A DNA stretch of 28,519 bases from positions 1 to 28,519 of the IMG/VR virus record IMGVR_UViG_3300020416_000617, one strand, 5' to 3'. A program made the position numbers and the translations under genes. The stretch comes from a virus. Of the stretch, positions 14,826 through 24,196 are shown one piece after another. Numbering within the stretch: position 1 is the first letter of the stretch; every line of letters starts with the position of its first letter. Below the pieces are notes generated by a model, which saw only the letters and a program-made list of their open reading frames with translations, ran no database searches and had not been told where the DNA came from.

Positions 14826-15302
14826 TTAACCTACAATATCAAAAGCAATTTTAAGTGTATCAATTTTATTTTTAGTTTGTCTTAATTTCTTTTTTAATTC
14901 ATCATTTTTTGAATCTCTAATACCAGGTAATTCAAATAATGCTATCTTTAATGCAAACAATTGATCTTCATTTTCACCTTGTTCAAAGATTGCCTTGACT
15001 AATTTATTATATGATTTACTATCTATTTTAGTATCATCAACTAATAATCCATCTTTTTTTGCTATCTCTATAACTTTTGTTTCAAAGATTTTTTGTTCAT
15101 CTTTCTTTTTTTGATATGTGTTCTCGTGTAGATCATCAACGGTTATTATACTTGTTAATTCTTTAAATGAAATATTGTTTTCATCAAAAGGTAATATAAA
15201 AGGTATAATTTGTTTTTTATCTTCACTTGTAGTTAATACTTCTATATTTTTTCTATCGTCATCTATAAAATAAGCACCAATTAAGTTTTCTTTAGTTATC
15301 AT
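14826..15302 (-). CDS. Conserved phage protein of unknown function, 158 aa
   Basis: I do not recognise this 158-aa protein. It is soluble and highly charged, with no cysteine and no membrane segment. The first half has a strand pattern (LIGAYFIDDDRKNIEVLTTS, IIPFILPFDENNISF). The second half is helical, ending in a Lys-rich helix (KKKLRQTKNKIDTLKIAFDI) that could be a coiled coil. AAGGA lies about 6 bases before the ATG. It overlaps the epimerase gene by 11 bp and is followed one base later by the GT/ParB gene. Similar-sized unknown proteins occur in T4-like marine phages. Confidence 0.65.
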   Translation of the reverse strand: MITKENLIGAYFIDDDRKNIEVLTTSEDKKQIIPFILPFDENNISFKELTSIITVDDLHENTYQKKKDEQKIFETKVIEIAKKDGLLVDDTKIDSKSYNKLVKAIFEQGENEDQLFALKIALFELPGIRDSKNDELKKKLRQTKNKIDTLKIAFDIVG

Positions 15303-16029
15303 AATTTTCCTTTAAATAATCTAATAAGTTTGTTTGAGGTATCCAACCCATATTAGATAGTGTTCCAATTTTAGCAACATTATCTTTTCTTTCGTATACC
15401 GTTCCCATTCTTTTATCTTTAATAGTTATATTTAGATGGTCAAAAATATCTATTAATTTATTTGAAATACCTGTACCTACATCTACGACTTTTAATTTTT
15501 TAACTTTATTTGTAATTAAGAAACCTATTGCTGATAAAATATCATCTATATGAATAAAATCTCTACTATGATCTATGTTAATATAATCTACATCATCTCT
15601 TAATATTTTAGGTATTAGCATATTTTCTCTGGCACCTGGTCCATAAACGGTTGTAAATCTCATACCCAAAGCATTATGAGGTGCAATTTGTTCCATATAA
15701 AATTTACTCATTGCATATGGATTACGCCAAGGTTCTTTTGCAGTAGATGAACTAGCATATAAAATTTTAGGACCGTTTTTAAACTGATTAAATACTCTAT
15801 AAGTTGCTACAACATTATTAGTCCAATACTCTACAGGATTATCTAAACTATCTCTTACGCCTGATAGACCTGCTAAATGTATTACTAAATCTACATCATA
15901 GTCTAAATCACAATTAAGTAAATCATTACCTGTTTTTTTATCTAAACAGATTAGTTGATGTTTGTCTTTTAAAAATGATTGTAGATGTTGACCTATGAAG
16001 CCTTCACTGCCTGTTAATAATATTTTCAT
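15292..16029 (-). CDS. NAD-dependent nucleotide-sugar epimerase/dehydratase (short)
   Basis: This 245-aa extended short-chain dehydrogenase has the NAD loop G7-S-E-G10-F-I-G13, HLAG (51-54), YASSST (91-96) with the catalytic Ser, Y105-A-M-S-K109 (YxxxK), and RDFIHIDDI (156-164), which is typical of UDP-glucose 4-epimerase and dTDP-glucose 4,6-dehydratase relatives. It is about 70 residues shorter than usual, mainly in the substrate-binding C-terminal part, yet the catalytic set is complete. It is the first gene after the structural block and would supply an altered nucleotide sugar for the aminotransferase and glycosyltransferases downstream. The exact sugar cannot be told. Confidence 0.88.
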   Translation of the reverse strand: MKILLTGSEGFIGQHLQSFLKDKHQLICLDKKTGNDLLNCDLDYDVDLVIHLAGLSGVRDSLDNPVEYWTNNVVATYRVFNQFKNGPKILYASSSTAKEPWRNPYAMSKFYMEQIAPHNALGMRFTTVYGPGARENMLIPKILRDDVDYINIDHSRDFIHIDDILSAIGFLITNKVKKLKVVDVGTGISNKLIDIFDHLNITIKDKRMGTVYERKDNVAKIGTLSNMGWIPQTNLLDYLKENYDN

Positions 16030-16038
16030 TTTGTTTCA

Positions 16039-16971
16039 TTACGATTTTCTTATTCTCAAATAATATGTGTTAATTGTTGTTGGTGTTCCGTCTGGAAATT
16101 CTTGTGCTCTGTAATCATCACTTACTTGTACCGTTTGATAATTACCTGATCCGTTTAATCTAGTATCACCCATACCTGAACCTCTTATTTCACCTGTACC
16201 ACTTGTACCTAAATTATAATCTAATTTAAATCCATCATTAGAAGAAGACGCTGTTTTTCTTATCCATTCTTGTAATAAAGATTCAAATGTTCCACCAGCA
16301 AATTCTTGTAAGTGATTTTGAGCATTTACGAAAAAAGGTTTTATATATGAGTTATTTGTTCCATCAATTCTATGTAAATAATAATTTGTAATTGTTGTAG
16401 GTTGGTCTAAAGTTTCAGGAATAGAACCTGCTGTATATGCTGAAGTGTCTGCTCTTGTATCTAAAAATACTGGTGTTCCACTTACTAAAGTTGAACCTGA
16501 AACACTAGAAGTTGTACTAATATGATATGTACCTGCTTGTTGAGTACCTGTTGAAGCACTTGTTAATAAATTTATAGCAGGATGTAAAAAAGTATCTTTA
16601 ACATCTTGTAAATCCATTGCCTGAATATGTCCACTTGCGTTATAAAATGCAGGCCAAGTTTTACCTGTATCAGTAGTTGGACTTACACTTGCAATTGTTT
16701 GACTAATTTTTTCATATGAAACCGTAACTACTGAAGGTTCGTCTGTTGATGATTCAGGTGGGAAAGAACTATTTGTTTGACTCATAGCACCTGCCTGTAA
16801 TCTTGTATCAGTAATAGCACCTAAATTACCACCTGAACTAACAACTGATAATGTTACACTAGGATTTTGTGAGTATTGATAAACGATTTGATCTACAATT
16901 TGATTCACCTCTGCTGAGGTCATCTCTTTGACATTTCCACTATCGTTTTTTAAAGGTGATCTTACTGCCAT
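16039..16971 (-). CDS. T4-like marine phage virion structural protein, 310 aa
   Basis: The 310-aa protein begins MAVRSPLKNDSGNVKEMTSA, a start shared with a conserved structural protein of T4-like cyanophages and pelagiphages. It is rich in Thr, Ser and Gly and appears mostly beta, with an N-terminal helix (SAEVNQIVDQIVYQYSQ) that could anchor it to another virion protein. Near the end, GTPTTINTYYLRIRK is preceded by a Gly-rich stretch. I see no enzymatic motif. It is the last structural gene before the metabolic island, with only 9 bp to the epimerase start and no terminator visible between them. Confidence 0.75.
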   Translation of the reverse strand: MAVRSPLKNDSGNVKEMTSAEVNQIVDQIVYQYSQNPSVTLSVVSSGGNLGAITDTRLQAGAMSQTNSSFPPESSTDEPSVVTVSYEKISQTIASVSPTTDTGKTWPAFYNASGHIQAMDLQDVKDTFLHPAINLLTSASTGTQQAGTYHISTTSSVSGSTLVSGTPVFLDTRADTSAYTAGSIPETLDQPTTITNYYLHRIDGTNNSYIKPFFVNAQNHLQEFAGGTFESLLQEWIRKTASSSNDGFKLDYNLGTSGTGEIRGSGMGDTRLNGSGNYQTVQVSDDYRAQEFPDGTPTTINTYYLRIRKS

Positions 16972-16989
16972 AATATATTCTTTCTCATA

Positions 16990-16997
16990 TACTTATA
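16990..16997 (-). promoter_or_regulatory. Possible late promoter box TATAAGTA
   Basis: The minus strand reads TATAAGTA, one base away from the T4-type late consensus TATAAATA. It lies 19 bp before the 310-aa structural gene, in a 36-bp gap. Its position matches the four exact boxes elsewhere in the window. If active, it would be the nearest promoter upstream of the metabolic island. Confidence 0.5.
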
Positions 16998-17007
16998 CGA
17001 CTTCTAA

Positions 17008-17877
17008 TTATGCACCAGCGCCATATAATGATTTTAAAACTCCTCCAGATGAGTTTAATATTTGTAAATTTACAACTGATTTAAGTTGATCTTGTCCTAT
17101 AGCGTCATCAGCAATTTTTGCCTCGCCTATTGAATCGTCTGCAATAGAACCACCAGTTACGGCGTCAGAAGCAAGCATAGTGCTTGTAATTGAACCTGTA
17201 TCTCCTGTTGTAATTATTGTACCAGCAACATCTGGTAATGTTATTGTTCTATCAGCAGTTGGATCAGTTACGGTTAATGTAGTTTTAAATGTGCCAGCAG
17301 TAGTACCATCAAACTCTATTGAACTATTGAATAAAGGTACAGCGTCAAAAGTTAATGCCTTGCCAGCTGCTGAAGAAGTAAATCTTGGTATACTAGAATT
17401 TTCATCTACACTTAATAATCCACTACCTGTTTCTAATTCACTAACTCTTAATGTATCTAAAACAGAAAGTGTATTAGTATCAACTGATCTAATATTATTA
17501 CCATTAATTTCTACTGAACCAAAAGTATGTGTAGTACCTAAAGCAGTTAAATTATTAGGTATGGTTACATTGTTAGGAAAAGAAAAAGTAATTGTATCTA
17601 TTGGAGATACGGCTGTTTGTATTTGATTAGCAGTACCTAAAACGGTTAAAGTATTACCACCACCAATAATCTGTGTAGTAGATGTTTCATCAGCAATAGT
17701 CCACCCAGCAGTTGATGTTGCAATACTAATTGTTTCGTTCATAGCGTCAACTAAATTAGACGCACTAATAGAACCTGATAGGTTTGCAATATCACCAAAT
17801 TGATTAGCTGATAAGTCGTTAAACTCCAGTCTAAACTGCTCTAGTGTATCTGTTTCTGCTATAAATTTTACAGCCAT
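17008..17877 (-). CDS. Tail-fibre-like structural protein, 289 aa
   Basis: The protein is low in charge and rich in Thr/Ser/Ala/Gly. The N-terminus ETDTLEQFRLEFNDLSANQF resembles the conserved attachment segment of marine phage fibre proteins. The middle has short beta repeats. DPTADRTITLPDVAG (205-219) followed by TIITTGDTGSITSTMLASDAV is a motif widespread in phage tail fibres and often precedes a trimeric tip. The C-terminal 40 residues (SIADDSIGEAKIADDAIGQD) form a short pseudo-repeat of I.DD.IG. It overlaps its upstream neighbour by one base (TAATG). It is probably a short fibre or fibre connector on the baseplate. Confidence 0.8.
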   Translation of the reverse strand: MAVKFIAETDTLEQFRLEFNDLSANQFGDIANLSGSISASNLVDAMNETISIATSTAGWTIADETSTTQIIGGGNTLTVLGTANQIQTAVSPIDTITFSFPNNVTIPNNLTALGTTHTFGSVEINGNNIRSVDTNTLSVLDTLRVSELETGSGLLSVDENSSIPRFTSSAAGKALTFDAVPLFNSSIEFDGTTAGTFKTTLTVTDPTADRTITLPDVAGTIITTGDTGSITSTMLASDAVTGGSIADDSIGEAKIADDAIGQDQLKSVVNLQILNSSGGVLKSLYGAGA

Positions 17878-18101
17878 TATTTTTTAATAACCTCTTTTAA
17901 TAATTCTTTTATTTCTCTAAACTCTTTCTTTAAAGTATTTATCTCTTTACATACATTTCTTAATTTATCACTATTGTTTTCTCTTTGTCTAACTCTTTTT
18001 ATGTAAAGTTGATAATCAGCAACATTTGTATTTACAATAGCATTAGAACTTGTATCTCTCACTAAACTAGTATGTCCTTCAACTTTTAAAATTTTACTCA
18101 T
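17877..18101 (-). CDS. Small conserved phage protein with coiled-coil tail, 74 aa
   Basis: The 74-aa protein begins MSKILKVEGHTSLVRDTSSN and ends with a heptad-patterned helix (about 45-74; NTLKKEFREIKELLKEVIKK), a likely coiled coil for oligomerisation. Proteins with this N-terminus are common next to DUF4815 genes in T4-like marine phages. It is joined to both neighbours by one-base TAATG overlaps, so its amount is probably tied to theirs. It may be a small structural or assembly factor. No enzymatic motif is seen. Confidence 0.75.
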   Translation of the reverse strand: MSKILKVEGHTSLVRDTSSNAIVNTNVADYQLYIKRVRQRENNSDKLRNVCKEINTLKKEFREIKELLKEVIKK

Positions 18102-21100
18102 TATACTGCCAATGCAATTCCTCTCATATCTCTTATTACAGGTGGATAAGATGAGTTAGTACCTTTCATACAAATTTTAATTTGAAAAGCAGTAAACTCG
18201 TTTAAACCTGATACTGAATATTTGTATTCGTTAAATGTTTCGTTATCTTCAGCAGGTGCAACACTTGAATCTGAAGTACCTGTTCCGTTAAATGGAATCC
18301 AACTTAAATCATCTATATTTCTTGCCTCATCGGAAGATGTTGTTCTATAATAAACTTCTACACTTGAAGTTGATCTTATATTAGAAGTTAATCTTACATC
18401 TATAGCAGTAGATAAATTTTCTAGTACAACTGGTTTAGTTAAATAAACGGCAGCACTAGATGTTCCTACATTTTGCGTATCTGCAACATAATTTACATCA
18501 CCTGATTGTGGTTGATTTAATCTGTTTTGTACAACGAAAGCACTTGTTCTTTGCAAATCAATTACAGGAGAAACTTTTGTATTTGTAGTTGTCATAGAAC
18601 AATTTACAAATAGAGATTTATTACCACCCATTTCATTTGTTTCATTTATTGAACTTGCAATCATTTGAGGTGCTGTAAAGTAAATGTTATCATTTGCAAT
18701 AACATTTTCAGCACTAGCAGTTGAAGTTAAATTAAATTCTGATTCACCGCCACTAATAGATTTACCAGTTGTAGGTCTCATACTATAAGTTATATTTGTA
18801 CCTGAAACGGTCATAGTTTGTAAACTTAAATTTAATACATCATATAATCTATTTTGTGTTGCTGTTACAGCATTTGAACCAATATCTCCAGAAGTATTTG
18901 GATTTACTATTGATCCTGAATAACTAGAATTGTGAGTTGGATTAATATCATAACTATCTAAAGTTACATTTGAAATTTGAGTATATGTTCCGTTAATTTG
19001 ATCGGCACTTAATCCGTTTAAAGTACCACCTGTAGGAACTCCTGCGATAGTTACATTATTACTTGTTCCGTGCATACCGTGGTTAGGATGTGATACTCTT
19101 AATATTGGTGAACTATCTGATAATGTTCTAATAGGATTATTCTTTAATGTTTTAGAAGGTACTGCCTCATTAACAAGTGTAGCAACACCAGTTACATTAC
19201 TAAATTCTGCTCTTCTAATTTTAAATTTAACATCTTCGTTTTGTTCAGCAGTCCAAGTTGAACCGTTTTGTGATTTGAACATAACACCAGCATAAGGTTG
19301 TTGAGATATTGTTCTATCAGAACCTAATACTTTTTCACCTAGTCTTCCAACATAAGCAGTATAGTTATTTGAGTTTGCTAATAATACAAAACAATATTCT
19401 GTATTTTCTTGTATGTAAACTGGACTATCAAAAGTAAATTTAGTTGCAACCGTTCCATCTGTACTTGTATTTACAGCATTTGGATTAATAGTTTTTTCTG
19501 AAAAAGGTAATATTACTGATCCAGGATAACCATTTACAACTTCTCTAATTTGTAAAGTTATAGGAATATTTGCGTCTTTACTTCCAAAGAACATATCCAT
19601 AGAAGTTAAGAATACACCACCAACATCATCAATTAAGAATGTTTGTGCTAATGGGTCAGTCCAACCAATCGTTCTAGTAGAACTTCTTGTAGAGTTTCTA
19701 TTAATTGTTCTTGTTTCAGATGTATCTGTTCTAACAAGTTGTGGTTCTCTTGTAGAAATTACGGTGTTTTGTACCGTTTCTAAAATACCTCTAGCAACAT
19801 AATCTGATTCTGCTGAAGTTTCTACATCCGTTCTTCCATCATTTTGAGAACTTGTTAATCTGAATACTCTTGTACCTGTTCTCCATCTAGGATTTGCGTT
19901 ATTAGTTGGATCAGGTATAGTAAATGTTCCTGATACTGAACCATTATTGTCTGTATCTAAATTTGAACCAGATGAAGGAGTTATATATGCTGAAATATCT
20001 ATATTATCAAAGAAAGCATAAACTCTAGTGTTTGGTTTCATTCTTGTAGCAGTAAAGTTAATTGTTCTACTTCTAATAAACGGAACAAATGCAACATTAA
20101 CTATTCTGTCGCCAATATTATTTCTAACCGTTTGAGGAACTAGTCTTTGTCTAACACCTGTTCTAGTTTGACTTACTTGTTGAGTTGTAGTAACTTCCGT
20201 TCTTCTAAAAATTCTTCTACCACTTCTTTGATTACCTGAAACATCTCTACTTGAAACATCTCTTGGAGTACCTGTCCAGAAATCTTGCCAATCATTCCAT
20301 ATTGATCCTATTTCTATACCTTGATTTTGTTGACTTTGAGGTAAACCTGAAACTAAACTATCAAACGCACCTGTATTATTAATAACTAATTGCGGTGCTC
20401 TATTTGTTTCTTTCCATTCGTCTGATGGTGGTGTTAATTCAATAGAACCTGACCAATTGAATACATCAAATGGATTAACATTAACCGTTTTACTTGCAAA
20501 AGGTTGATCTATTAAAGTTGTTTCTGTATATGGTAAAGTTAAACAATCTCCAGTCTTTTGATAACTTGCAGCCGTTCTATCTGCTGATAATATAGCAGTA
20601 CCATCTTCGTCTGCCTCAATTAATTTAACAGCGTCTTCATTAAAAGTAGGTCTTAACTCACCTCTTGCCATATCCATAGCAGCTCTGTAATCTCTATTTT
20701 TAGGATCACCTATATTATGACCAGTAAAGTTATCTACAATAAATCCATTTTTAAATCTATCAAAACCATCTGCGTCTTGTATTTGTAAATTTTGTGCCTG
20801 TGTTTCTAACAAAGATAATTGAGTATAGTATTCTACATTTTCAATTCTACTTTCTAGTTTACCAATATCTCTCATTGTATATCTTCTATTATCAACAACA
20901 TTTATTTTTATATCGTCTGTTGATAATGTGTAAGCAGGAATATCTAAAGTGTATAGGTGCATTGCGCCATCTAAAGATTTAGGAACTTGTGGGTCTAAAG
21001 AACTAGCACCTTTAGCAACTTTAAAATCACCTTCTTTATCTAAAAATATTTTATCTATTCTAGGTAGGTAATATTCAAAGTCAGCAGTAATATCTGTTCC

Positions 21101-24100
21101 AAATTTAACAACATCTACCGTTGAAGAATTAACAGCAGTAATAAAGTTTCTATCAAAATCACCAGAGTTAATAGTTGAAATATCTCCAACTCTAGGTCTA
21201 AAGTCTAAACAATCTCTTAATTCAAAAGATGTTCCAGTTGTATCTGAATTATAACTAGGTATATCTGCATAGTCAACAACTCCTGTGTAAGAGTCAACAT
21301 CAAAATAATCTCCAGCACCGTGAGTAAAGTAATCAAACATAATTCTTAAAGAACCTGTTGGTTCTAACTCACCAGATTTTAATTTAATTCTACCAACATC
21401 ATAATAGTTATCTCTTTGACCATTATCTAAATCGTATCTATCTGTAATATCTATTTCTCCAGAGGCACTATAAGCACCGAAAGCAGTAGCCATTTTAACA
21501 CTTGATAATCTTAAAATATCTGCCTGACTTAAATTAATACCACCTTGTTTTATACAATCTGCTAATGTAGTTATATCTTTTGTTGCACCTGATACTAAAG
21601 TTTTTGATTTAGAACCAGCAGTTGATCTATTTACGGTTGCAATTATTTGAATTTTTGCATTTGCATAATTAGATCCAAAATCAAATACACTTGTACCATT
21701 ACCTGATGGTTGAGTAAATATAGGATTACCTGCGTGGTTGTTTCCTATTGTAGTTAATATATCTCCTGTAGCACCAGCAGTTGCACTTCCAATATCATCT
21801 ATTGAAATCATATAATCAGAATCACTTGCACTTGAAGGGAATGATTCATTTGTTCCAGCAGTTATCTGACCAGAACCACCTGATAGTGTTACTATAAATT
21901 GTCTTCTAACAGCAAAACTTGTATCTGTAATATTTGAATTACTAGCAGTTTTTAATGTTTTAATATTATCGTATGGTAATTTAAATATAGAAATATTTTT
22001 ATTTGCCTCTTGTATTTTTGCTCTTCGTCTTGTTGCAACGGTTTTAGTTGAAGCGGCAGCAACATTAGAACCTAAAGTTAAACTATTATCTGAAATAATT
22101 GCCTCTACTCTTTTTGTTTCGGTAGTACCACTATCATTTGTAAATGAAATTGAATCACCTACTTTTAATTCTGTTGTAAATTTAGTATTAACACCAGTTA
22201 CAGCATCCGTTCCTGTTGTAATATCTAAAAATCCTGATATAACAAGATTTTCTCCGTTAGTATCTAAAGTTGTATCAGCAGTATAAGGTGCCGTACTTGA
22301 ACCATAAATTTGTTTAACACTAGAAAAGTCATAACTTGTAGCACCTTTAAAACCTACAGCGTCTGATTGAATAGTTGCGTCTAAAGTAGAAACAGCACCT
22401 CTAATAACTTCTCCTGGTTGAAATTCTCCGTTAACACCTGATACTACTACAACACCGTGTAAAGCATTACCTGAAGATGTGTAAGCACCAATGTTTGCAG
22501 GAGTTATACCATCTTCCAGATATAATTCAAAAGTGTTTACATCTGGATTTCTTACCGTAAATACATCGGTAGTTAATATTGGATTACCACCTATTTGACC
22601 AGTAATAGCACTAAATGTTATTTGTTGTCCTTCTTTAAATGAGTGACCTGTTGCTGTTGCAACACCTGGACTTGCAACCGTAATATTTGATACAGCTTCT
22701 GCTTGTACCGTAGAAACATTTTCAAAAGTAGCAGTTGCACCTGAAGTATCTCCTGTTATTTTTTCTCCTTGTGTGAATTGTACATTACTTGTTATGTTCA
22801 AGTGTGTGAACATAGTAATATCAAATAAATAATGTTTGAAAACAGAACTTTGAGAAAATATATTTGAAGCAGCAGTACCAGATTTATATTCAAAACCTTT
22901 TGTTCTAGCACGACCTATTTGATAGATACTTGCACCTGATCCTGCGTTACCTGTACCACGAACAGCAGTTGGTTCATTATATAATAATACACCTTTAAAT
23001 GCTACCGTTTCACCTGATACAAAACCATAGTCAGGTGTATTGTAAACATTAGTTACATTTACAAAATTACCTACATTAAATCTTGTAGGAAAAGCATTTT
23101 GTGTAGCAAAATCTCTTGCCTTATCTATGTCAACAAATCTTGTACCAATAGTTTCTATTTCATAACCTCTAACATATGCTTTACCTGGAGATAGACCAGC
23201 AGCAATTTTACTTTCTGACCCACCATTAGCGGCACTATAAATTCCTCTATTGTTTGCTGATATTAAATGTTCTCTTAAATCTAAATCAAAACCTCTTACA
23301 GCATAATCACCTGATTCGTCAAATGTTCTTCTTGCTAAATTATCTTCTAATACAGCATATTCAGTTGTTCTAACCTGATTTTGTAAAATACCAGCGTTTA
23401 ATCTTAATAATTCTACAAAGTTTGAATCGTCTGTTGCACCAATAGCTTTTTTAGTTAAAGTTAAATCTATTTTAAATCTATGAGCACCTGGAGCGTTAGT
23501 GTTTGAAACACCTTGAGCATTATCATTTAAAGTATTGTCTTGTGTAGGAGTTACAAAAGATTCTGTAACTAATAGACCTACTCTATAACTAGGTGTGTTT
23601 GAATATTTGTCAAGTATAATTGTTTGTTCAGAAACGGTTACTAAAAATCCATTTATATAATATGATCCTGCATTTACCTGAGCAGCAGAACCTGTAGCAC
23701 AAGTATTAACTATAGCAGTTACATTAACTGAATCACTATTTGTTCCTGTAATTGTTTCTCCGTCAGCAAATTTAAATTCATTTTTATTATTTCCACCTGA
23801 CTTACTATATTTTACAAATAATGTATCTGGATCAGTTCCGTCTGTTGCACTTACATTTACAATTGTTGCAACAACACCCGAAGTTGATCCTGTTAGTACC
23901 GTACCGTTTTTAAAATGTGCTAAAGTGTTTGTACTATCAATACTAGAAAGTTTTACGGCATAATATTTTAAATCAAAACCAATCTCACCAGGAATAACCA
24001 TTGCACCTTTTTCAAAGAAATGGTCACCTAATTTTTCAATCTGATCTTGTAAGATTGTTTGTGATTGTGTTAACTCTCTTGCCTGAACAGCAAATGCTGG

Positions 24101-24184
24101 TCTAAAAAGTATTCTATGAAATTTCTTTGATTCTGCAAAGTCATCATAGTAAGGCGAGAGGTTAAAGTCTGTTGGACTTGACAT
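18101..24184 (-). CDS. DUF4815-family giant virion structural protein, 2027 aa
   Basis: This very long protein begins FNLSPYYDDFAESKKFHRIL with RPAFAVQARELTQSQTILQD, the hallmark N-terminus of DUF4815 proteins found in T4-like marine phages and thought to be baseplate or tail structural components. A lg-like insert lies at about residues 498-575 (VATATGHSF ... NTFELYLED). A middle segment near 1345-1400 has QTRTGVRQRLVPQTVRN and KPNTRVYAFFDNIDISAY. DPLAQTFLIDDVGG follows near 1511. The conserved C-terminus has SPVIDLQRTSAFVVQNRLNQ and ends YPPVIRDMRGIALAV. The reading frame is intact. AAAGGGG lies 8 bases before the ATG. It is the largest gene here and probably forms a peripheral baseplate scaffold carrying fibres. 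Confidence 0.92.
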   Translation of the reverse strand: MSSPTDFNLSPYYDDFAESKKFHRILFRPAFAVQARELTQSQTILQDQIEKLGDHFFEKGAMVIPGEIGFDLKYYAVKLSSIDSTNTLAHFKNGTVLTGSTSGVVATIVNVSATDGTDPDTLFVKYSKSGGNNKNEFKFADGETITGTNSDSVNVTAIVNTCATGSAAQVNAGSYYINGFLVTVSEQTIILDKYSNTPSYRVGLLVTESFVTPTQDNTLNDNAQGVSNTNAPGAHRFKIDLTLTKKAIGATDDSNFVELLRLNAGILQNQVRTTEYAVLEDNLARRTFDESGDYAVRGFDLDLREHLISANNRGIYSAANGGSESKIAAGLSPGKAYVRGYEIETIGTRFVDIDKARDFATQNAFPTRFNVGNFVNVTNVYNTPDYGFVSGETVAFKGVLLYNEPTAVRGTGNAGSGASIYQIGRARTKGFEYKSGTAASNIFSQSSVFKHYLFDITMFTHLNITSNVQFTQGEKITGDTSGATATFENVSTVQAEAVSNITVASPGVATATGHSFKEGQQITFSAITGQIGGNPILTTDVFTVRNPDVNTFELYLEDGITPANIGAYTSSGNALHGVVVVSGVNGEFQPGEVIRGAVSTLDATIQSDAVGFKGATSYDFSSVKQIYGSSTAPYTADTTLDTNGENLVISGFLDITTGTDAVTGVNTKFTTELKVGDSISFTNDSGTTETKRVEAIISDNSLTLGSNVAAASTKTVATRRRAKIQEANKNISIFKLPYDNIKTLKTASNSNITDTSFAVRRQFIVTLSGGSGQITAGTNESFPSSASDSDYMISIDDIGSATAGATGDILTTIGNNHAGNPIFTQPSGNGTSVFDFGSNYANAKIQIIATVNRSTAGSKSKTLVSGATKDITTLADCIKQGGINLSQADILRLSSVKMATAFGAYSASGEIDITDRYDLDNGQRDNYYDVGRIKLKSGELEPTGSLRIMFDYFTHGAGDYFDVDSYTGVVDYADIPSYNSDTTGTSFELRDCLDFRPRVGDISTINSGDFDRNFITAVNSSTVDVVKFGTDITADFEYYLPRIDKIFLDKEGDFKVAKGASSLDPQVPKSLDGAMHLYTLDIPAYTLSTDDIKINVVDNRRYTMRDIGKLESRIENVEYYTQLSLLETQAQNLQIQDADGFDRFKNGFIVDNFTGHNIGDPKNRDYRAAMDMARGELRPTFNEDAVKLIEADEDGTAILSADRTAASYQKTGDCLTLPYTETTLIDQPFASKTVNVNPFDVFNWSGSIELTPPSDEWKETNRAPQLVINNTGAFDSLVSGLPQSQQNQGIEIGSIWNDWQDFWTGTPRDVSSRDVSGNQRSGRRIFRRTEVTTTQQVSQTRTGVRQRLVPQTVRNNIGDRIVNVAFVPFIRSRTINFTATRMKPNTRVYAFFDNIDISAYITPSSGSNLDTDNNGSVSGTFTIPDPTNNANPRWRTGTRVFRLTSSQNDGRTDVETSAESDYVARGILETVQNTVISTREPQLVRTDTSETRTINRNSTRSSTRTIGWTDPLAQTFLIDDVGGVFLTSMDMFFGSKDANIPITLQIREVVNGYPGSVILPFSEKTINPNAVNTSTDGTVATKFTFDSPVYIQENTEYCFVLLANSNNYTAYVGRLGEKVLGSDRTISQQPYAGVMFKSQNGSTWTAEQNEDVKFKIRRAEFSNVTGVATLVNEAVPSKTLKNNPIRTLSDSSPILRVSHPNHGMHGTSNNVTIAGVPTGGTLNGLSADQINGTYTQISNVTLDSYDINPTHNSSYSGSIVNPNTSGDIGSNAVTATQNRLYDVLNLSLQTMTVSGTNITYSMRPTTGKSISGGESEFNLTSTASAENVIANDNIYFTAPQMIASSINETNEMGGNKSLFVNCSMTTTNTKVSPVIDLQRTSAFVVQNRLNQPQSGDVNYVADTQNVGTSSAAVYLTKPVVLENLSTAIDVRLTSNIRSTSSVEVYYRTTSSDEARNIDDLSWIPFNGTGTSDSSVAPAEDNETFNEYKYSVSGLNEFTAFQIKICMKGTNSSYPPVIRDMRGIALAV
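22793..22814. repeat. Perfect 8-bp inverted repeat inside the DUF4815 gene
   Basis: The arms TATGTTCA and TGAACATA flank a 6-base spacer. On the coding strand no U-run follows, so it is not a standard terminator. It may be chance in a long AT-rich gene or a small RNA hairpin. Confidence 0.35.
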
Positions 24185-24196
24185 TTAATTACCCCT

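Noticed and set aside
16972-17007. A terminator separating the structural block from the island.
   Set aside because: The 36-bp gap before the 310-aa gene and the 9-bp gap after it hold no stable hairpin; the former instead has a promoter-like TATAAGTA.
22793-22814. A terminator or operator at the perfect inverted repeat.
   Set aside because: It is inside a long open frame, has no U-run on the coding strand, and no promoter is nearby.
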